A stretch of DNA of 64,000 nt from Nonomuraea candida (GTDB taxonomy: Bacteria > Actinomycetota > Actinomycetes > Streptosporangiales > Streptosporangiaceae). Positions 47,109-54,932 of this stretch are shown here, piece by piece (position 1 is the first letter of the stretch; each line of letters opens with the position of its first letter). A program made the translations under genes and the position numbers. The stretch covers positions 110,703 through 174,702 of the forward strand of contig NZ_JOAG01000018.1 of NCBI RefSeq assembly GCF_000725485.1. Direction: 5' to 3'. The notes under the pieces are model-generated. The model was given only the letters and a program-made list of their open reading frames with translations. It ran no database searches and was not told where the DNA came from.

Positions 47109-47888
47109 GTGTCCGACTACTACCGTGACCTCGCCACCGACTACCACTGGATCTTCCCGGACGAGATCGTCACCGCCCCCGGCATGATCGGCGGCACCAG
47201 CCAGGAGAGCATGGAGTTCATCCAGTCCGTCGTGGCCGGCCTGCCGCCGGGCGCCGCCGTGCTCGACTGCGCGTGCGGGATCGGCACGGACGCGATGGCG
47301 CTGGCCCACGCCGGCTTCCGGGTGACCGCCACGGACGGCAGCCCGGAGATGGCGGCCGAGGCCCGGCGCCGGCTGCCGCCCGAAGTCGAGGTGGGCGTCG
47401 CCAGGTGGGAGGAGCTGCCCGAAACCGTGGCGGGGCCGTACGAGCTGGTCATGTGCGTCGGCAACTCGCTGGCGCACGCCGGCTCGCGCAAGGCCATGGT
47501 GGCCGCGCTGTCGGGGATGCGGCGGGTGCTCGCGCCCACCGGCACGCTGATCGTCGACTCCCGCAACTGGGAGCTGCTCTACCGCGAACGCCCGCGCGTC
47601 GTCTGCGCCGACCGGGTGCGCGAGCGCGACGGCCTGCGCTCCACCTGCGTGTACGTCTGGACCATCCCCGACCGCCTGACCGAGCCGTGCCTGGCGGAGG
47701 TGCTGTTCCTGCTGGAGCATCCGGACGGCCGCCTCGAACACCGCCGCTACCCCATCGACTTCCGGCCCTTCACGCCCGCCGAGCTGGAGTCGCGGCTGGC
47801 CGAGGCCGGCCTGGCGGTCACCGGCTCCTCCTACCACCCCGACCGGCAACGCTACGCTTTCGCCTGCCGTTCTACGGGACGAGGATGA
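47109..47888 (+). CDS. SAM-dependent methyltransferase, class I
   Basis: The 259-residue protein starts at GTG 47109; an in-frame ATG at 47073 is possible, but homology appears to begin at YYRDLATDYHWIFPDEI. The SAM-binding motif is VLDCACGIGTDAMALAHAGFRVTATDGS, followed by CVGNSLAHA and VLAPTGTLIVDSRNWE. The substrate is unknown; relatives methylate glycine or small amines, or are uncharacterised. It is divergent from the ABC exporter pair and convergent with the quinone oxidoreductase, overlapping it by 17 bases. Confidence 0.85.
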   Translation: MSDYYRDLATDYHWIFPDEIVTAPGMIGGTSQESMEFIQSVVAGLPPGAAVLDCACGIGTDAMALAHAGFRVTATDGSPEMAAEARRRLPPEVEVGVARWEELPETVAGPYELVMCVGNSLAHAGSRKAMVAALSGMRRVLAPTGTLIVDSRNWELLYRERPRVVCADRVRERDGLRSTCVYVWTIPDRLTEPCLAEVLFLLEHPDGRLEHRRYPIDFRPFTPAELESRLAEAGLAVTGSSYHPDRQRYAFACRSTGRG

Positions 47889-48849
47889 CCTTGCCCGTGG
47901 TGCGGCGCGACTCCAGGGCGGCGTGCGCCCGTGCCGCCTCGGCGAGGGGGAAGGTCTGCACGGCCGGCACGAGCGTGCCCTCGGCCGCCGCCGCCAGCGC
48001 CCTGACCTCGTAGCGGGGCGTGTCCTCCGGCCGGCCGAGCAGCAGGAGCAGGGCGTTGGTCACGGTCAGGTCCCGGGCCTTCAGCTCCTCCGGGTCAGGG
48101 GTGAACGACTGCTTGGAGGCGGTGCCGATGGTGACGTACCGGCCGCCGTCCGCCAGGAGGCCGAACGCGGCCCGCGCCTTGTCGCCGCCCACCCCGTCGA
48201 GCAGGGCCGTCACCTTGCGGCCGCCGAGCCACTGGGCGACCTCCCGCTCCCAGGAGGGCCGGTCGTAGTCGACGGCCAGGTCCGCGCCCAGCTCGCGGAC
48301 GGCCGCCGCCTTCTCCTCGCCGCCCGCCGCGCCGATGACGGTGGCGCCGAGGTGGCGCGCGTACTGGACGACGAGCCGGCCGATGCCGCCCGCCGCCGAG
48401 GTCACCAGGACGACGTCGGAGGAGGTCAGCGCGGCCACGTCGAGGAACTGCAGCGCGGTGGTGCCCGTGACGATCATGACGACGGCCGTCTCGTGACCCA
48501 GCCCGGCCGGCAGCCGGTGCAGGCTGGTCACGTCGGCCACCGCCAGTTCCGCGTACCCGCCGGGCCGGCCCGCCGACGTGACCACGTCGCGCCCGATCCA
48601 GGCGGGGTCCACGCCGGGGCCGACGGCGTCCACCCGGCCCGCCACCTCGCCCCCGAAGATCGCCGGCAGCTCGGGCGGCGGCGGTGCCAGCTCGATGGAC
48701 AGGCCGGCCCGCATGATCGTCTCGATCAGGTGCACGCCCGCCGCCCTGACGGCGATGCGCACCTGGCCGGGGCCGGGCTCGGGGTCGGGGACGGTCTCGT
48801 AACGGAGGTTCTCGGCGGGACCGAAGGCGTGCAGGACGACGGCGTGCAT
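47872..48849 (-). CDS. Quinone oxidoreductase-like zinc-type dehydrogenase
   Basis: The 325-residue medium-chain reductase has a GroES-like N-terminal domain (MHAVVLHAFGPAENLRYETVPDPEPGPGQVRI) and a Rossmann domain with VTSAAGGIGRLVVQYARHLGA. No zinc-binding cysteine cluster is present, as expected for NADPH:quinone reductases that handle redox-cycling or electrophilic compounds. A SoxR/MerR-like operator with a long promoter spacer lies 40-70 bases upstream, suggesting induction by redox-active compounds. It overlaps the convergent methyltransferase gene by 17 bases. Confidence 0.87.
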   Translation of the reverse strand: MHAVVLHAFGPAENLRYETVPDPEPGPGQVRIAVRAAGVHLIETIMRAGLSIELAPPPPELPAIFGGEVAGRVDAVGPGVDPAWIGRDVVTSAGRPGGYAELAVADVTSLHRLPAGLGHETAVVMIVTGTTALQFLDVAALTSSDVVLVTSAAGGIGRLVVQYARHLGATVIGAAGGEEKAAAVRELGADLAVDYDRPSWEREVAQWLGGRKVTALLDGVGGDKARAAFGLLADGGRYVTIGTASKQSFTPDPEELKARDLTVTNALLLLLGRPEDTPRYEVRALAAAAEGTLVPAVQTFPLAEAARAHAALESRRTTGKVILVP

Positions 48850-48889
48850 GGTGGTTCTCCCCGTAGGTCGTGTGCGGGTTCGCCCTACG

Positions 48890-48920
48890 AGCGTGCAACC
48901 TCGACTCGACTTGAGGTCAA
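48890..48920 (-). promoter_or_regulatory. SoxR/MerR-type promoter-operator
   Basis: On the minus strand TTGACC (-35, 48920-48915) and CACGCT (-10, 48895-48890) are 19 bases apart, the overlong spacing typical of MerR-family targets. Between and over them lies an 18-bp dyad, CCTCAAGT then CGAGTCGAGG, with 6 of 8 positions of the second arm matching the SoxR-type half-site. It precedes the quinone oxidoreductase gene. Confidence 0.6.
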
Positions 48921-48983
48921 GCGGCGGGTCCTTGAGGAGGCCGGATCGCCGGCTTCAGGCCGGGCGGCCCGCTGGAGATCTGC

Positions 48984-49078
48984 GGCTCGCCTGAGGTCTG
49001 GTGGCTCATCTGAGGCCGGGTGGCTCGCCTGAGGTCCGGTGGCTCACGTGAGGTCCGGCGGCTCGCCTGAGGGCGAGC
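48984..49078. repeat. 19-bp tandem repeat, 5 units
   Basis: Five imperfect units of the type GGCTCGCCTGAGGTCCGGT start at 48984, 49003, 49022, 49041 and 49060. The array ends 20 bases from the stop of the DinB-family gene. Confidence 0.9.
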
Positions 49079-49097
49079 CGCCGGGTTGCTCGGCCGG

Positions 49098-49715
49098 TCA
49101 GCCCATGCTCTTGGCGCCGTCCAGGGACTCCCTGATGATGTCGGCGTGCCCCGCGTGCTGCGCGGTCTCGGAGATGATGTGCAGCAGCACCCGGCGGGCC
49201 GACCAGCGGGCGCCCGGCTCGAACCACGGAGCCTCGGGCAGCGGGTGGGAGGCGTCCAGGTCGGGCAGCGCGGCCACCAGCTCGTCGGTGCGCCGGGCCG
49301 CCTCCGCGTAGGCATCCAGCACCCCGGCCAGCGTCTCGTCCGGCAGCAGCCGGAAGTCGGCCTCCCACTCGGCCCAGTCGGCCTCGGTCATCTCGCTGAA
49401 GTCGCGCCTCACCTGGGGGCCGTGCAGGATGAAGTCGCACCAGCCCTCCTCGGCCTTGGTGACGTGCTTGATCAGGCCGCCCAGGCACAGCTCGCTGACC
49501 GTGGTGCGCTGCCTGGCCTGCTCGTCGGTGAGGTCGCGGGTGGTGAGCCGCAGGAACTCGCGGACGTGGGCCAGCTCGGCCAGCAGATCGGCCCGCTCCC
49601 CGGTGACGGCGGGCGCCCCAGCGGCGGGAACCCCGGCAGGAGAGGTGCCGGCGGCGGTCCGGCCGGTGGTGGGGGCCTCGGCGGTGTCGGGGGTGGTCGC
49701 GTCGCTGACGATCAT
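49098..49715 (-). CDS. DinB-family protein
   Basis: The 205-residue protein starts at ATG 49715 (GGAGG eight bases upstream). After an Ala/Thr/Pro-rich N-terminus of about 40 residues comes a DinB/DUF664-type four-helix domain. Metal-ligand histidines are visible in GGLIKHVTKAEEGW and in LLHIISETAQHAGHADIIRE, a typical pattern. Relatives include mycothiol- or bacillithiol-dependent S-transferases and uncharacterised hydrolases. It is divergent from a WYL-domain regulator, with a strong palindrome in the shared spacer, so that regulator probably controls it. Confidence 0.87.
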   Translation of the reverse strand: MIVSDATTPDTAEAPTTGRTAAGTSPAGVPAAGAPAVTGERADLLAELAHVREFLRLTTRDLTDEQARQRTTVSELCLGGLIKHVTKAEEGWCDFILHGPQVRRDFSEMTEADWAEWEADFRLLPDETLAGVLDAYAEAARRTDELVAALPDLDASHPLPEAPWFEPGARWSARRVLLHIISETAQHAGHADIIRESLDGAKSMG

Positions 49716-49750
49716 GGGCGTGCCCTCCAGGGAATCCGTGGCTTTGGTGG

Positions 49751-49818
49751 CGTTCGCGCTGCGCGTGGTTCTCGGTGTTCGTGCTGCGGGTGGTTCTTGG
49801 TGTTCGTGCTGTACGCGG
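49751..49818. repeat. 25-bp tandem repeat, about 2.7 units
   Basis: Units starting at 49751, 49776 and 49801 (type TGTTCGTGCTGCGGGTGG followed by TTCTTGG) fill part of the dinB-WYL spacer. Confidence 0.8.
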
Positions 49819-49853
49819 CCTCGCGCTGCCGGACAAGACCACTCTCTCTGCCA

Positions 49854-49876
49854 TTCCGGTCACTTTTTGACCGGAA
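49854..49876. promoter_or_regulatory. Perfect 9-bp-arm palindrome, probable WYL-regulator operator
   Basis: TTCCGGTCA and TGACCGGAA flank CTTTT. The site ends 20 bases before the WYL regulator ATG and lies 140 bases from the divergent DinB gene. It is a good candidate for autoregulation and control of dinB. Confidence 0.65.
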
Positions 49877-49896
49877 GTGCCAGGAGAATCAGAAAC

Positions 49897-50853
49897 ATGG
49901 CGAACACCAGCACCCGGACGCTCAGGCTGCTGTCCCTCCTGCAGAGCCACCGCTACTGGCAGGGCACGGAGCTGGCCGAGCGGCTGGGAGTCTCCGAGCG
50001 CACCCTGCGCCGCGACGTCGACCGGCTGCGCGAGCTGGGCTATCCCGTGCAGGCGCAGCGCGGCAAGGCCGGCGGCTACCAGCTCGCCGCGGGCGCGGCG
50101 CTGCCGCCGCTGGTGATCGACGACGAGGAGGCGGTCGCCCTGGCCGTGGGCCTGCAGACGACCGCGCAGGGCGCGATGGTGGAGGGCATCGCGGAGGCCT
50201 CCGTACGCGTGCTGGCCAAGGTGGTGCAGGTCATGCCGGCCCGGCTGCGGCGGCGGATCGACGCCCTGCACGCGATGACCGTGCCCGCCGGGTGGGGCGG
50301 CGCGGACGCGGCGGGCATCGATCCCGGCGTGCTCACCACGATCGCGCTGGCCTGCCGTGACAACGAGCGGCTCGGCTTCTCCTACACCGCCGCCGACGGC
50401 CGGCGCACCGAGCGGGAGGCCGAGCCGCACTGGCTGGTCCGCCTCGGCCGCAGGTGGTATCTCGTCGCCTACGACCTCACCCGCCAGGACTGGCGCAGCT
50501 TCCGGGTGGACCGGGTGTCCGCGCCGGTCGGCACGGGGTTCCGGTTCCGGCCCCGCGACCTGCCCGCCGCCGACGCCGCCGAGTACGTCCGGGCGGGGCT
50601 GGTGGGGCTGCCGCATCCGTACCGGGTGGAGGCCCTGGTGGAGGCGCCGGCCCAGGACGTACGCGACCGCGTCGGCCGGTGGTGCACGGTCGAGGAGGCC
50701 GGGGCCGGGCGCAGCCGGGTCCACATGACGGTGGACACCCTGGACTGGGCGGCCATGGTGCTGGGCGTGGCCGGCGCCGACTTCCACGTCATCGGCCCGC
50801 CCGAACTCCGCGACCAGCTCCACACCTGGGGCGCCCGCTTCACCAGAGCCTGA
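49897..50853 (+). CDS. WYL-domain transcriptional regulator
   Basis: The 318-residue protein starts at ATG 49897 (AGGAGA nine bases upstream). An N-terminal HTH_11 domain (LLSLLQSHRYWQGTELAERLGVSERTLRRDVDRLRELGY) is followed by a WYL domain (LGFSYTAADGRRTEREAEPHWLV; RRWYLVAYDLTRQDWRSFRVDRV) and a WCX C-terminal domain. WYL regulators sense nucleic-acid or nucleotide ligands and control DNA-damage or defence genes; in actinomycetes they are often next to a DinB or pyridoxamine-oxidase-like gene, as here. A 23-bp palindrome lies just upstream. Confidence 0.92.
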   Translation: MANTSTRTLRLLSLLQSHRYWQGTELAERLGVSERTLRRDVDRLRELGYPVQAQRGKAGGYQLAAGAALPPLVIDDEEAVALAVGLQTTAQGAMVEGIAEASVRVLAKVVQVMPARLRRRIDALHAMTVPAGWGGADAAGIDPGVLTTIALACRDNERLGFSYTAADGRRTEREAEPHWLVRLGRRWYLVAYDLTRQDWRSFRVDRVSAPVGTGFRFRPRDLPAADAAEYVRAGLVGLPHPYRVEALVEAPAQDVRDRVGRWCTVEEAGAGRSRVHMTVDTLDWAAMVLGVAGADFHVIGPPELRDQLHTWGARFTRA

Positions 50854-50898
50854 CCCCGGAGGAAGGACACGCCCCGAAGCGCGGAATGCGTCGCCGGC

Positions 50899-51828
50899 TC
50901 AGGCGAAGTCGAGGACGGCCTTGCCGTGCAGGCGGCCCTCCACCAGGGCGGCGACGGCCTCGTCGGCCTGCTTCCACTCCCCGCGCCACGAGATGCCGGG
51001 GTCGAGCTCGCCGGCGGCGACGCGGGCCGCCAGCCAGGTCAGGTCGGGGACGAGGTCCACCCCGTCCAGCAGGTAGAAGGTCACCAGGGAACGGTCGTGC
51101 CGGCCGGCGTCGCCGAAGAGGTCGCCGAACGGGAAGGTCTCCCCCTCGCCCGTGCCGTGCCCGACGGAGACCAGGGTGCCGTGCGGGGCCAGCTTGGCGA
51201 AGGCGGCCACGAGCTGGCCGCCGCCCACGTTGTCCACCACCCCGTCCACCGGGTCGGCGGCCTGCTCCGGATGGGCGATCACCTCGTGGGCGCCCAGCGC
51301 GCGCAGCGCGTCGCCGTGCCGGGCGGGGTCGCCGGTGGAGGCGACGACGTGGGCGCCGCCGAGGCGGGCGAGCTGCACGGCGTACCGGCCCACGCCCCCG
51401 GTGGCCCCCGTCACGAGGATGCGCCTGCCCAGCACGGGGCCGATCCTGCGCAGGGCGCGCAGCGCGCTGGCGCCGGCCACCGGGACCGTGCTGATCGCGC
51501 CCGGGTCGGCCCCGGCCGGCACGACGCCGAGCAGCCCGGTGTCGACGGCGCGCAGCTCGCCCCAGGCGCCGTCGAGGCCGAGGGTGACCACGGGCGTGCC
51601 GGCGGCCGGGCCGGAGCCGTCGGCGGCGGCGCGCTCGACCACGCCGGCGGCGTCCCAGCCCAGCACGGCGCCGTCCGGGGCGCTCGCGATGCCGTGCTTG
51701 ACCTCGCCGAAGTTGAGCGAGGTGGCGCTCACTCTGACGAGGGCCTGGTGCGGCTCGGGCACGGGCGGGGCGGTCTCGCCGGCGCGCAGGCCGGAGGCGG
51801 TCGTGTGGTCGATGAGCAGGGCTCGCAT
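50899..51828 (-). CDS. Quinone oxidoreductase-like dehydrogenase (TetR-linked)
   Basis: The 309-residue protein starts at ATG 51828; AAAGG lies 11 bases before, and homology begins at [10 protein letters not shown]. It has a GroES-like domain ([19 protein letters not shown]) and a Rossmann domain with [21 protein letters not shown]. Catalytic and structural zinc ligands are absent. It is probably an NADPH-dependent enone or quinone reductase. It is divergent from a TetR-family gene, with a perfect 21-bp palindrome between them, which makes it a likely target of that repressor. Confidence 0.86.
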   Translation of the reverse strand: MRALLIDHTTASGLRAGETAPPVPEPHQALVRVSATSLNFGEVKHGIASAPDGAVLGWDAAGVVERAAADGSGPAAGTPVVTLGLDGAWGELRAVDTGLLGVVPAGADPGAISTVPVAGASALRALRRIGPVLGRRILVTGATGGVGRYAVQLARLGGAHVVASTGDPARHGDALRALGAHEVIAHPEQAADPVDGVVDNVGGGQLVAAFAKLAPHGTLVSVGHGTGEGETFPFGDLFGDAGRHDRSLVTFYLLDGVDLVPDLTWLAARVAAGELDPGISWRGEWKQADEAVAALVEGRLHGKAVLDFA

Positions 51829-51865
51829 GGATCGGATGCCTTTCGGTCGGGATGTGTGCCCCCAT

Positions 51866-51886
51866 TTATGCCACTGAGTGGCATAA
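51866..51886. promoter_or_regulatory. Perfect 10-bp-arm palindrome, probable TetR operator
   Basis: TTATGCCACT and AGTGGCATAA flank a single G. The site lies 38 bases from the oxidoreductase ATG and 42 from the TetR ATG. A further half-site-like AGTGGCGTTA follows, and GCAAGTG (51891) pairs with CACTTGC (51917), which overlaps the TetR -10. Confidence 0.72.
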
Positions 51887-51927
51887 GCGTGCAAGTGGCG
51901 TTAGCCGCTCCGGCTACACTTGCGTTC

Positions 51928-52584
51928 ATGACCACCGCACCTCCGCTGCGCGAACGCAAGAAGCAGCGCACCCGCCAGGCGCTGATCGACGCCGCCCTGA
52001 GGCTGTTCGGCGACCGGGGCTTCGGCGGGGTGACGCTCGACGAGCTGTGCGAGGAGGTGGAGGTGTCCAAGCGCACGTTCTTCCGCTACTTCGAGGGCAA
52101 GGAGGACGTCGCGATGGCGCCGCTGCACGACATGTGGCGGGCCTTCCTCGTCGAGCTGGAGACGATCCCCGCCGACGGGCGGCCGCTGCTGGAGCTGATG
52201 GAGACCGCGCTGCTCACGGCGCTGGACCGGGTGGCGGACGACGCGTGGGCGGGGCGCGCCCTGCTGAGCTACCGCCTGTCCGAGAGCACCTCCTCGATGA
52301 ACGCCCACAACCTGCACTTCTGCGAGAGCACCATGTGCTCGCTGATCGAGGTGCTGCACCGCAGGCTCGACCTGCCCGACGACGCCCGGCCCCGGCTCCT
52401 GGGCGACATGCTGGTCGCCGCCTGGCGGCACGCCGTGGGCGGCTGGGCCGCGGCGGCGGGTGACCGGCCGGCCGTGCCGGAGCCGGCCGTGCCGGAGCCG
52501 GCCGTGCCGGAGCTGGCTGCCCGCTTCCGCGACACGGTGGCCGCCCTGCCGGGCAGTCTCACCCTGACGGCCGACCCCCGCTGA
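51928..52584 (+). CDS. TetR-family regulator
   Basis: The 218-residue regulator has the TetR helix-turn-helix RQALIDAALRLFGDRGFGGVTLDELCEEVEVSKRTFFRYFEGKED. The C-terminal ligand domain is of the MftR/TetR_C type with WRHAVGGWAAAAGD. Near the C-terminus AVPEP is repeated three times, from a 15-bp tandem repeat at 52471-52515. TACACT lies seven bases before the ATG, with no ribosome site, so the transcript is probably leaderless. It is divergent from the quinone oxidoreductase gene. Confidence 0.9.
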   Translation: MTTAPPLRERKKQRTRQALIDAALRLFGDRGFGGVTLDELCEEVEVSKRTFFRYFEGKEDVAMAPLHDMWRAFLVELETIPADGRPLLELMETALLTALDRVADDAWAGRALLSYRLSESTSSMNAHNLHFCESTMCSLIEVLHRRLDLPDDARPRLLGDMLVAAWRHAVGGWAAAAGDRPAVPEPAVPEPAVPELAARFRDTVAALPGSLTLTADPR

Positions 52585-52657
52585 TCACCTCACGCCGGCC
52601 GGCCGGCCGCTCACGTCACGGCGGAACCGGCCGGGAACCCGCCTGGGCCGGGGCTGG

Positions 52658-53800
52658 TCAGGGGACGAGTTTCAGCGACGGCCGCCGGTCGGGCAGGCCG
52701 ATCAGCTCGCGTACGCGGGCGATGGGCCAGGCCAGCTCCTGGGCCAGCGTGGCCGCGCTGAGCCCGCTCTCCCGGCCCGCCAGCTCGAAGGCGTGGGCCA
52801 GCAGCACGGGCTGCTCGCCCGGATAGCCGGAGACGGGCTCGTTGGTGAAGCCCGGCTGGTCGCGCAGCGCGGCCAGGCGCTGGTAGGCGCGCCCGGCGGC
52901 GGAGTCGGACAGCAGCCCGGTCTCCCTGCACCGGTAGAGCAGCGAGTCGACCGACACCCCCCACGTCTGCCGCAGCTCGGCCAGCCTGCGCAGGTCGGCG
53001 CGGAGCGGGAGGTGGGGCAGGATGCTGTCGCGCGGCGTGAGGAACTCGGCGGCGAACGCGTCGGCCTCGCGCTCCTGCTGGGTGTCGCCCGCCGCGGTGT
53101 CGCCGTGCAGCACGAGGTGGCCCAGCTCGTGGGCGGCGGTGAAGCGGTGACGGTAGATGTCGTCGAACCTGTTGGGCGTCAGCACCACGATCGGCCGCGG
53201 CAGGCTGGAGGTGGAGAAGGCGTCGACGGTGACCGCGTCGGGGTCGTGGCGCGGGAAGGCCACGACGATGCCGTGGGACTCCATGCGGCGCACGAGATGG
53301 CTGATCGGGCCGGTGCCGAGGCCCCAGTGGGCGCGCAGCGCGCGGGCCGCGCCGACGGGGTCGCGCGGCAGCGCGGAGTGCATCTCGCCGCCCGCGAAGC
53401 CGGGCAGGTCGACGACGGGGAGCTGGACGCGCTTCTCCAGGGCGTAGGTCAGCTCCCACACCTGCTCGACGAAGGCCACGGCCTTGGCCCGCTGGTAGGC
53501 GCGGGTGGAGCGCAGGCTGCGGAAATGGGCCATGGAGCCGTCGAGCTTGCCGTGCGGCCGGCCGGGCAGGAAGAACGCCATCGGCACCGACAGCACCTCG
53601 GCCAGGCGCGGGATCAGGTCGGCCCGGGGGCGGGTGACGCCGGACTCGTATTGCCCGACCGCGGCGGGGGAGACGCCGAGGTGCTCGGCGACCTCCTTCT
53701 TGGTGAGCGCGGCCAGGTGACGGGCCTGGGTGAGGCGGGTGGCGTCGAACGCGTCGGCGACGGACTGGGGGGACGGCCCGCCGGGCTTGCTCTCACGCAC
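52658..53800 (-). CDS. XRE-HTH protein with ImmA/IrrE metallopeptidase domain
   Basis: The 380-residue protein starts at GTG 53800, eight bases inside the preceding gene. Residues about 20-80 form an XRE helix-turn-helix (LTQARHLAALTKKEVAEHLGVSPAAVGQYESG). From about 175 comes an ImmA/IrrE (DUF955) domain with the zinc motif TAAHELGHLVLHGD and a downstream EREADAFAAEFL glutamate. Such proteins combine DNA binding with cleavage of a repressor or partner, as in mobile-element immunity and stress responses. Here the partner is presumably the 252-residue protein encoded just upstream. No integrase or phage gene is nearby. Confidence 0.9.
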   Translation of the reverse strand: MRESKPGGPSPQSVADAFDATRLTQARHLAALTKKEVAEHLGVSPAAVGQYESGVTRPRADLIPRLAEVLSVPMAFFLPGRPHGKLDGSMAHFRSLRSTRAYQRAKAVAFVEQVWELTYALEKRVQLPVVDLPGFAGGEMHSALPRDPVGAARALRAHWGLGTGPISHLVRRMESHGIVVAFPRHDPDAVTVDAFSTSSLPRPIVVLTPNRFDDIYRHRFTAAHELGHLVLHGDTAAGDTQQEREADAFAAEFLTPRDSILPHLPLRADLRRLAELRQTWGVSVDSLLYRCRETGLLSDSAAGRAYQRLAALRDQPGFTNEPVSGYPGEQPVLLAHAFELAGRESGLSAATLAQELAWPIARVRELIGLPDRRPSLKLVP

Positions 53801-54551
53801 CGCTGGCGGCTTCTGGCCTGATCGGGGTCGGCTCGCTGACCGGCGCGGCCAGGCGCGCGGCGCCCGTGCGCGGGTTGAGCTCGGGCGCGGGCAGCACGCC
53901 CTGGTCGAAGGCGACCTCGGCGTCGTCGCGCCCGGCGGGCGCGGCCGCCTCCTGGACCAGCGGGATCTCCTCGCAGTGGTGCCAGCGCAGGCTGCCGGTG
54001 CGGTCGAGCAGCTCGGCCTCGCCCCACCAGGCGTCGAGCAGCCCGGCGTGGGCGTTGCAGGCATAGGCGATCAGCACCAGCCGGGTGTCCTCCGGCAGGT
54101 CGCCCAGCGCCTCGGCGACGGGCGCCGCGTGCGGCGCGACGTCGTGCAGCGCGAGCTGCCGCATGCGCGGCTCGGGCCCGAACCGGTTGAACAGTGCCTG
54201 CACCAGCGACGACGGCCGCCCGTCGCCGATGCGCGCGCTCATCACGCTGACCGAGCGGTCCTTGGCGTAGCGGAACGGGAACAGCAGCTTGCCGTCGAGC
54301 ACCACCAGCTCGTGCTGGGAGCCGCCGGGCTTGACGACGCGCACGTCGCCCATGTCCTCGAACGCCTCGGCCAGCGCCTCGAACTTGCGCGACATGAGCG
54401 TGAACCCGAACGGGTGCAGGTGATCGGTCTGCGCCACCTTCTGCGCGTCGAGGGCATTGCTCAGCGCCACCGACAGCGCCTCGGCCACGCCCTGCCTGAT
54501 CAGGGGGACGCGCTGCCCGAACGTGTCGTGGGCCCACTGGGACATCCGCAT
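53793..54551 (-). CDS. Unknown protein paired with the ImmA/IrrE gene, 252 residues
   Basis: ATG 54551 has a good ribosome site (GGGAGG). The protein has a helical start (RQGVAEALSVALSNALDAQKV), then FGFTLMSRKFEALAEAFEDMGDVRVV, a beta-rich stretch HELVVLDGKLLFPFRYAKD, and a middle part with SARIGDG and LVLIAYACNAHAGLLDAWWGEAEL. The last 50 residues are Pro/Ala-rich and disordered. I do not recognise the family. The overlap with the XRE-ImmA/IrrE gene, which follows in the same operon, suggests a two-protein module, for example a toxin, nuclease or sensor with its regulator. That is inference from context only. Confidence 0.75.
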   Translation of the reverse strand: MRMSQWAHDTFGQRVPLIRQGVAEALSVALSNALDAQKVAQTDHLHPFGFTLMSRKFEALAEAFEDMGDVRVVKPGGSQHELVVLDGKLLFPFRYAKDRSVSVMSARIGDGRPSSLVQALFNRFGPEPRMRQLALHDVAPHAAPVAEALGDLPEDTRLVLIAYACNAHAGLLDAWWGEAELLDRTGSLRWHHCEEIPLVQEAAAPAGRDDAEVAFDQGVLPAPELNPRTGAARLAAPVSEPTPIRPEAASGA

Positions 54552-54895
54552 GCCCGACCTCCCGCCGCTTTACTTTCCAACATCATAGACCCGCTCCGGC
54601 TTCAGGTTGCCCATGCGACACACCCGCCTCTTGTCCGGCCCGGCCTCCTGTACGACAATGCCCGGCCCCGGCCCCGCCGCCCACCCGGACGCCCACACCG
54701 GGCATCCATGCCCGCGGCCCGCCGCGCACGCAGGCCCCCGCTCCGCCGCACCTCCAGGCTCCGGCACCGCCGCTCGCGTGAGCCGCGCCGGACACCTGTC
54801 TGAGCCGGACCAGGAGCGCGTGCGCGGAGCGTGACGGGGGGCGGTAAAGGCGGGTCCATCTTCCGGGTCGAAGAGGGCAAGCCGCGCGGGAGGCT
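54552..54895. other. Gene-free spacer with promoter of the unknown/ImmA operon
   Basis: This is a spacer of about 380 bases up to the HNH gene. At 54582-54587 the minus strand reads TATGAT, a good -10 for the leftward operon, in the only AT-rich patch. The rest is Pro/Arg-coding-like, low-complexity GC-rich sequence in which open frames on both strands look like noise. I see no RNA gene. Confidence 0.5.
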
Positions 54896-54912
54896 GATCA
54901 CTCAGAGTGATC
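54896..54912. promoter_or_regulatory. Perfect 17-bp palindrome before the HNH nuclease gene
   Basis: GATCACTC and GAGTGATC flank a single A, 20 bases before ATG 54933. It overlaps the expected -35/-10 region (TAGTCG follows at about 54921), so it is probably an operator. No regulator is adjacent on the plus strand; the nearest DNA-binding protein is the XRE-ImmA/IrrE protein. Confidence 0.6.
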
Positions 54913-54932
54913 GCCGCTGTTAGTCGTGGGCC

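Noticed and set aside
48984..49078. Possible CRISPR-like array (regular 19-bp units)
   Set aside because: Units are contiguous with no spacers, GC-rich and imperfect; no cas genes are present. It is a simple tandem repeat.
52658..54551. Prophage or integrative element around the XRE-ImmA/IrrE gene
   Set aside because: No integrase, excisionase, attachment repeats, tRNA or change in base composition nearby.
54607..54834. Plus-strand open frame of 75 codons in the spacer before the HNH gene
   Set aside because: Pro/Ala/Arg-rich low-complexity translation, no ribosome site, overlaps similar open frames on the other strand.
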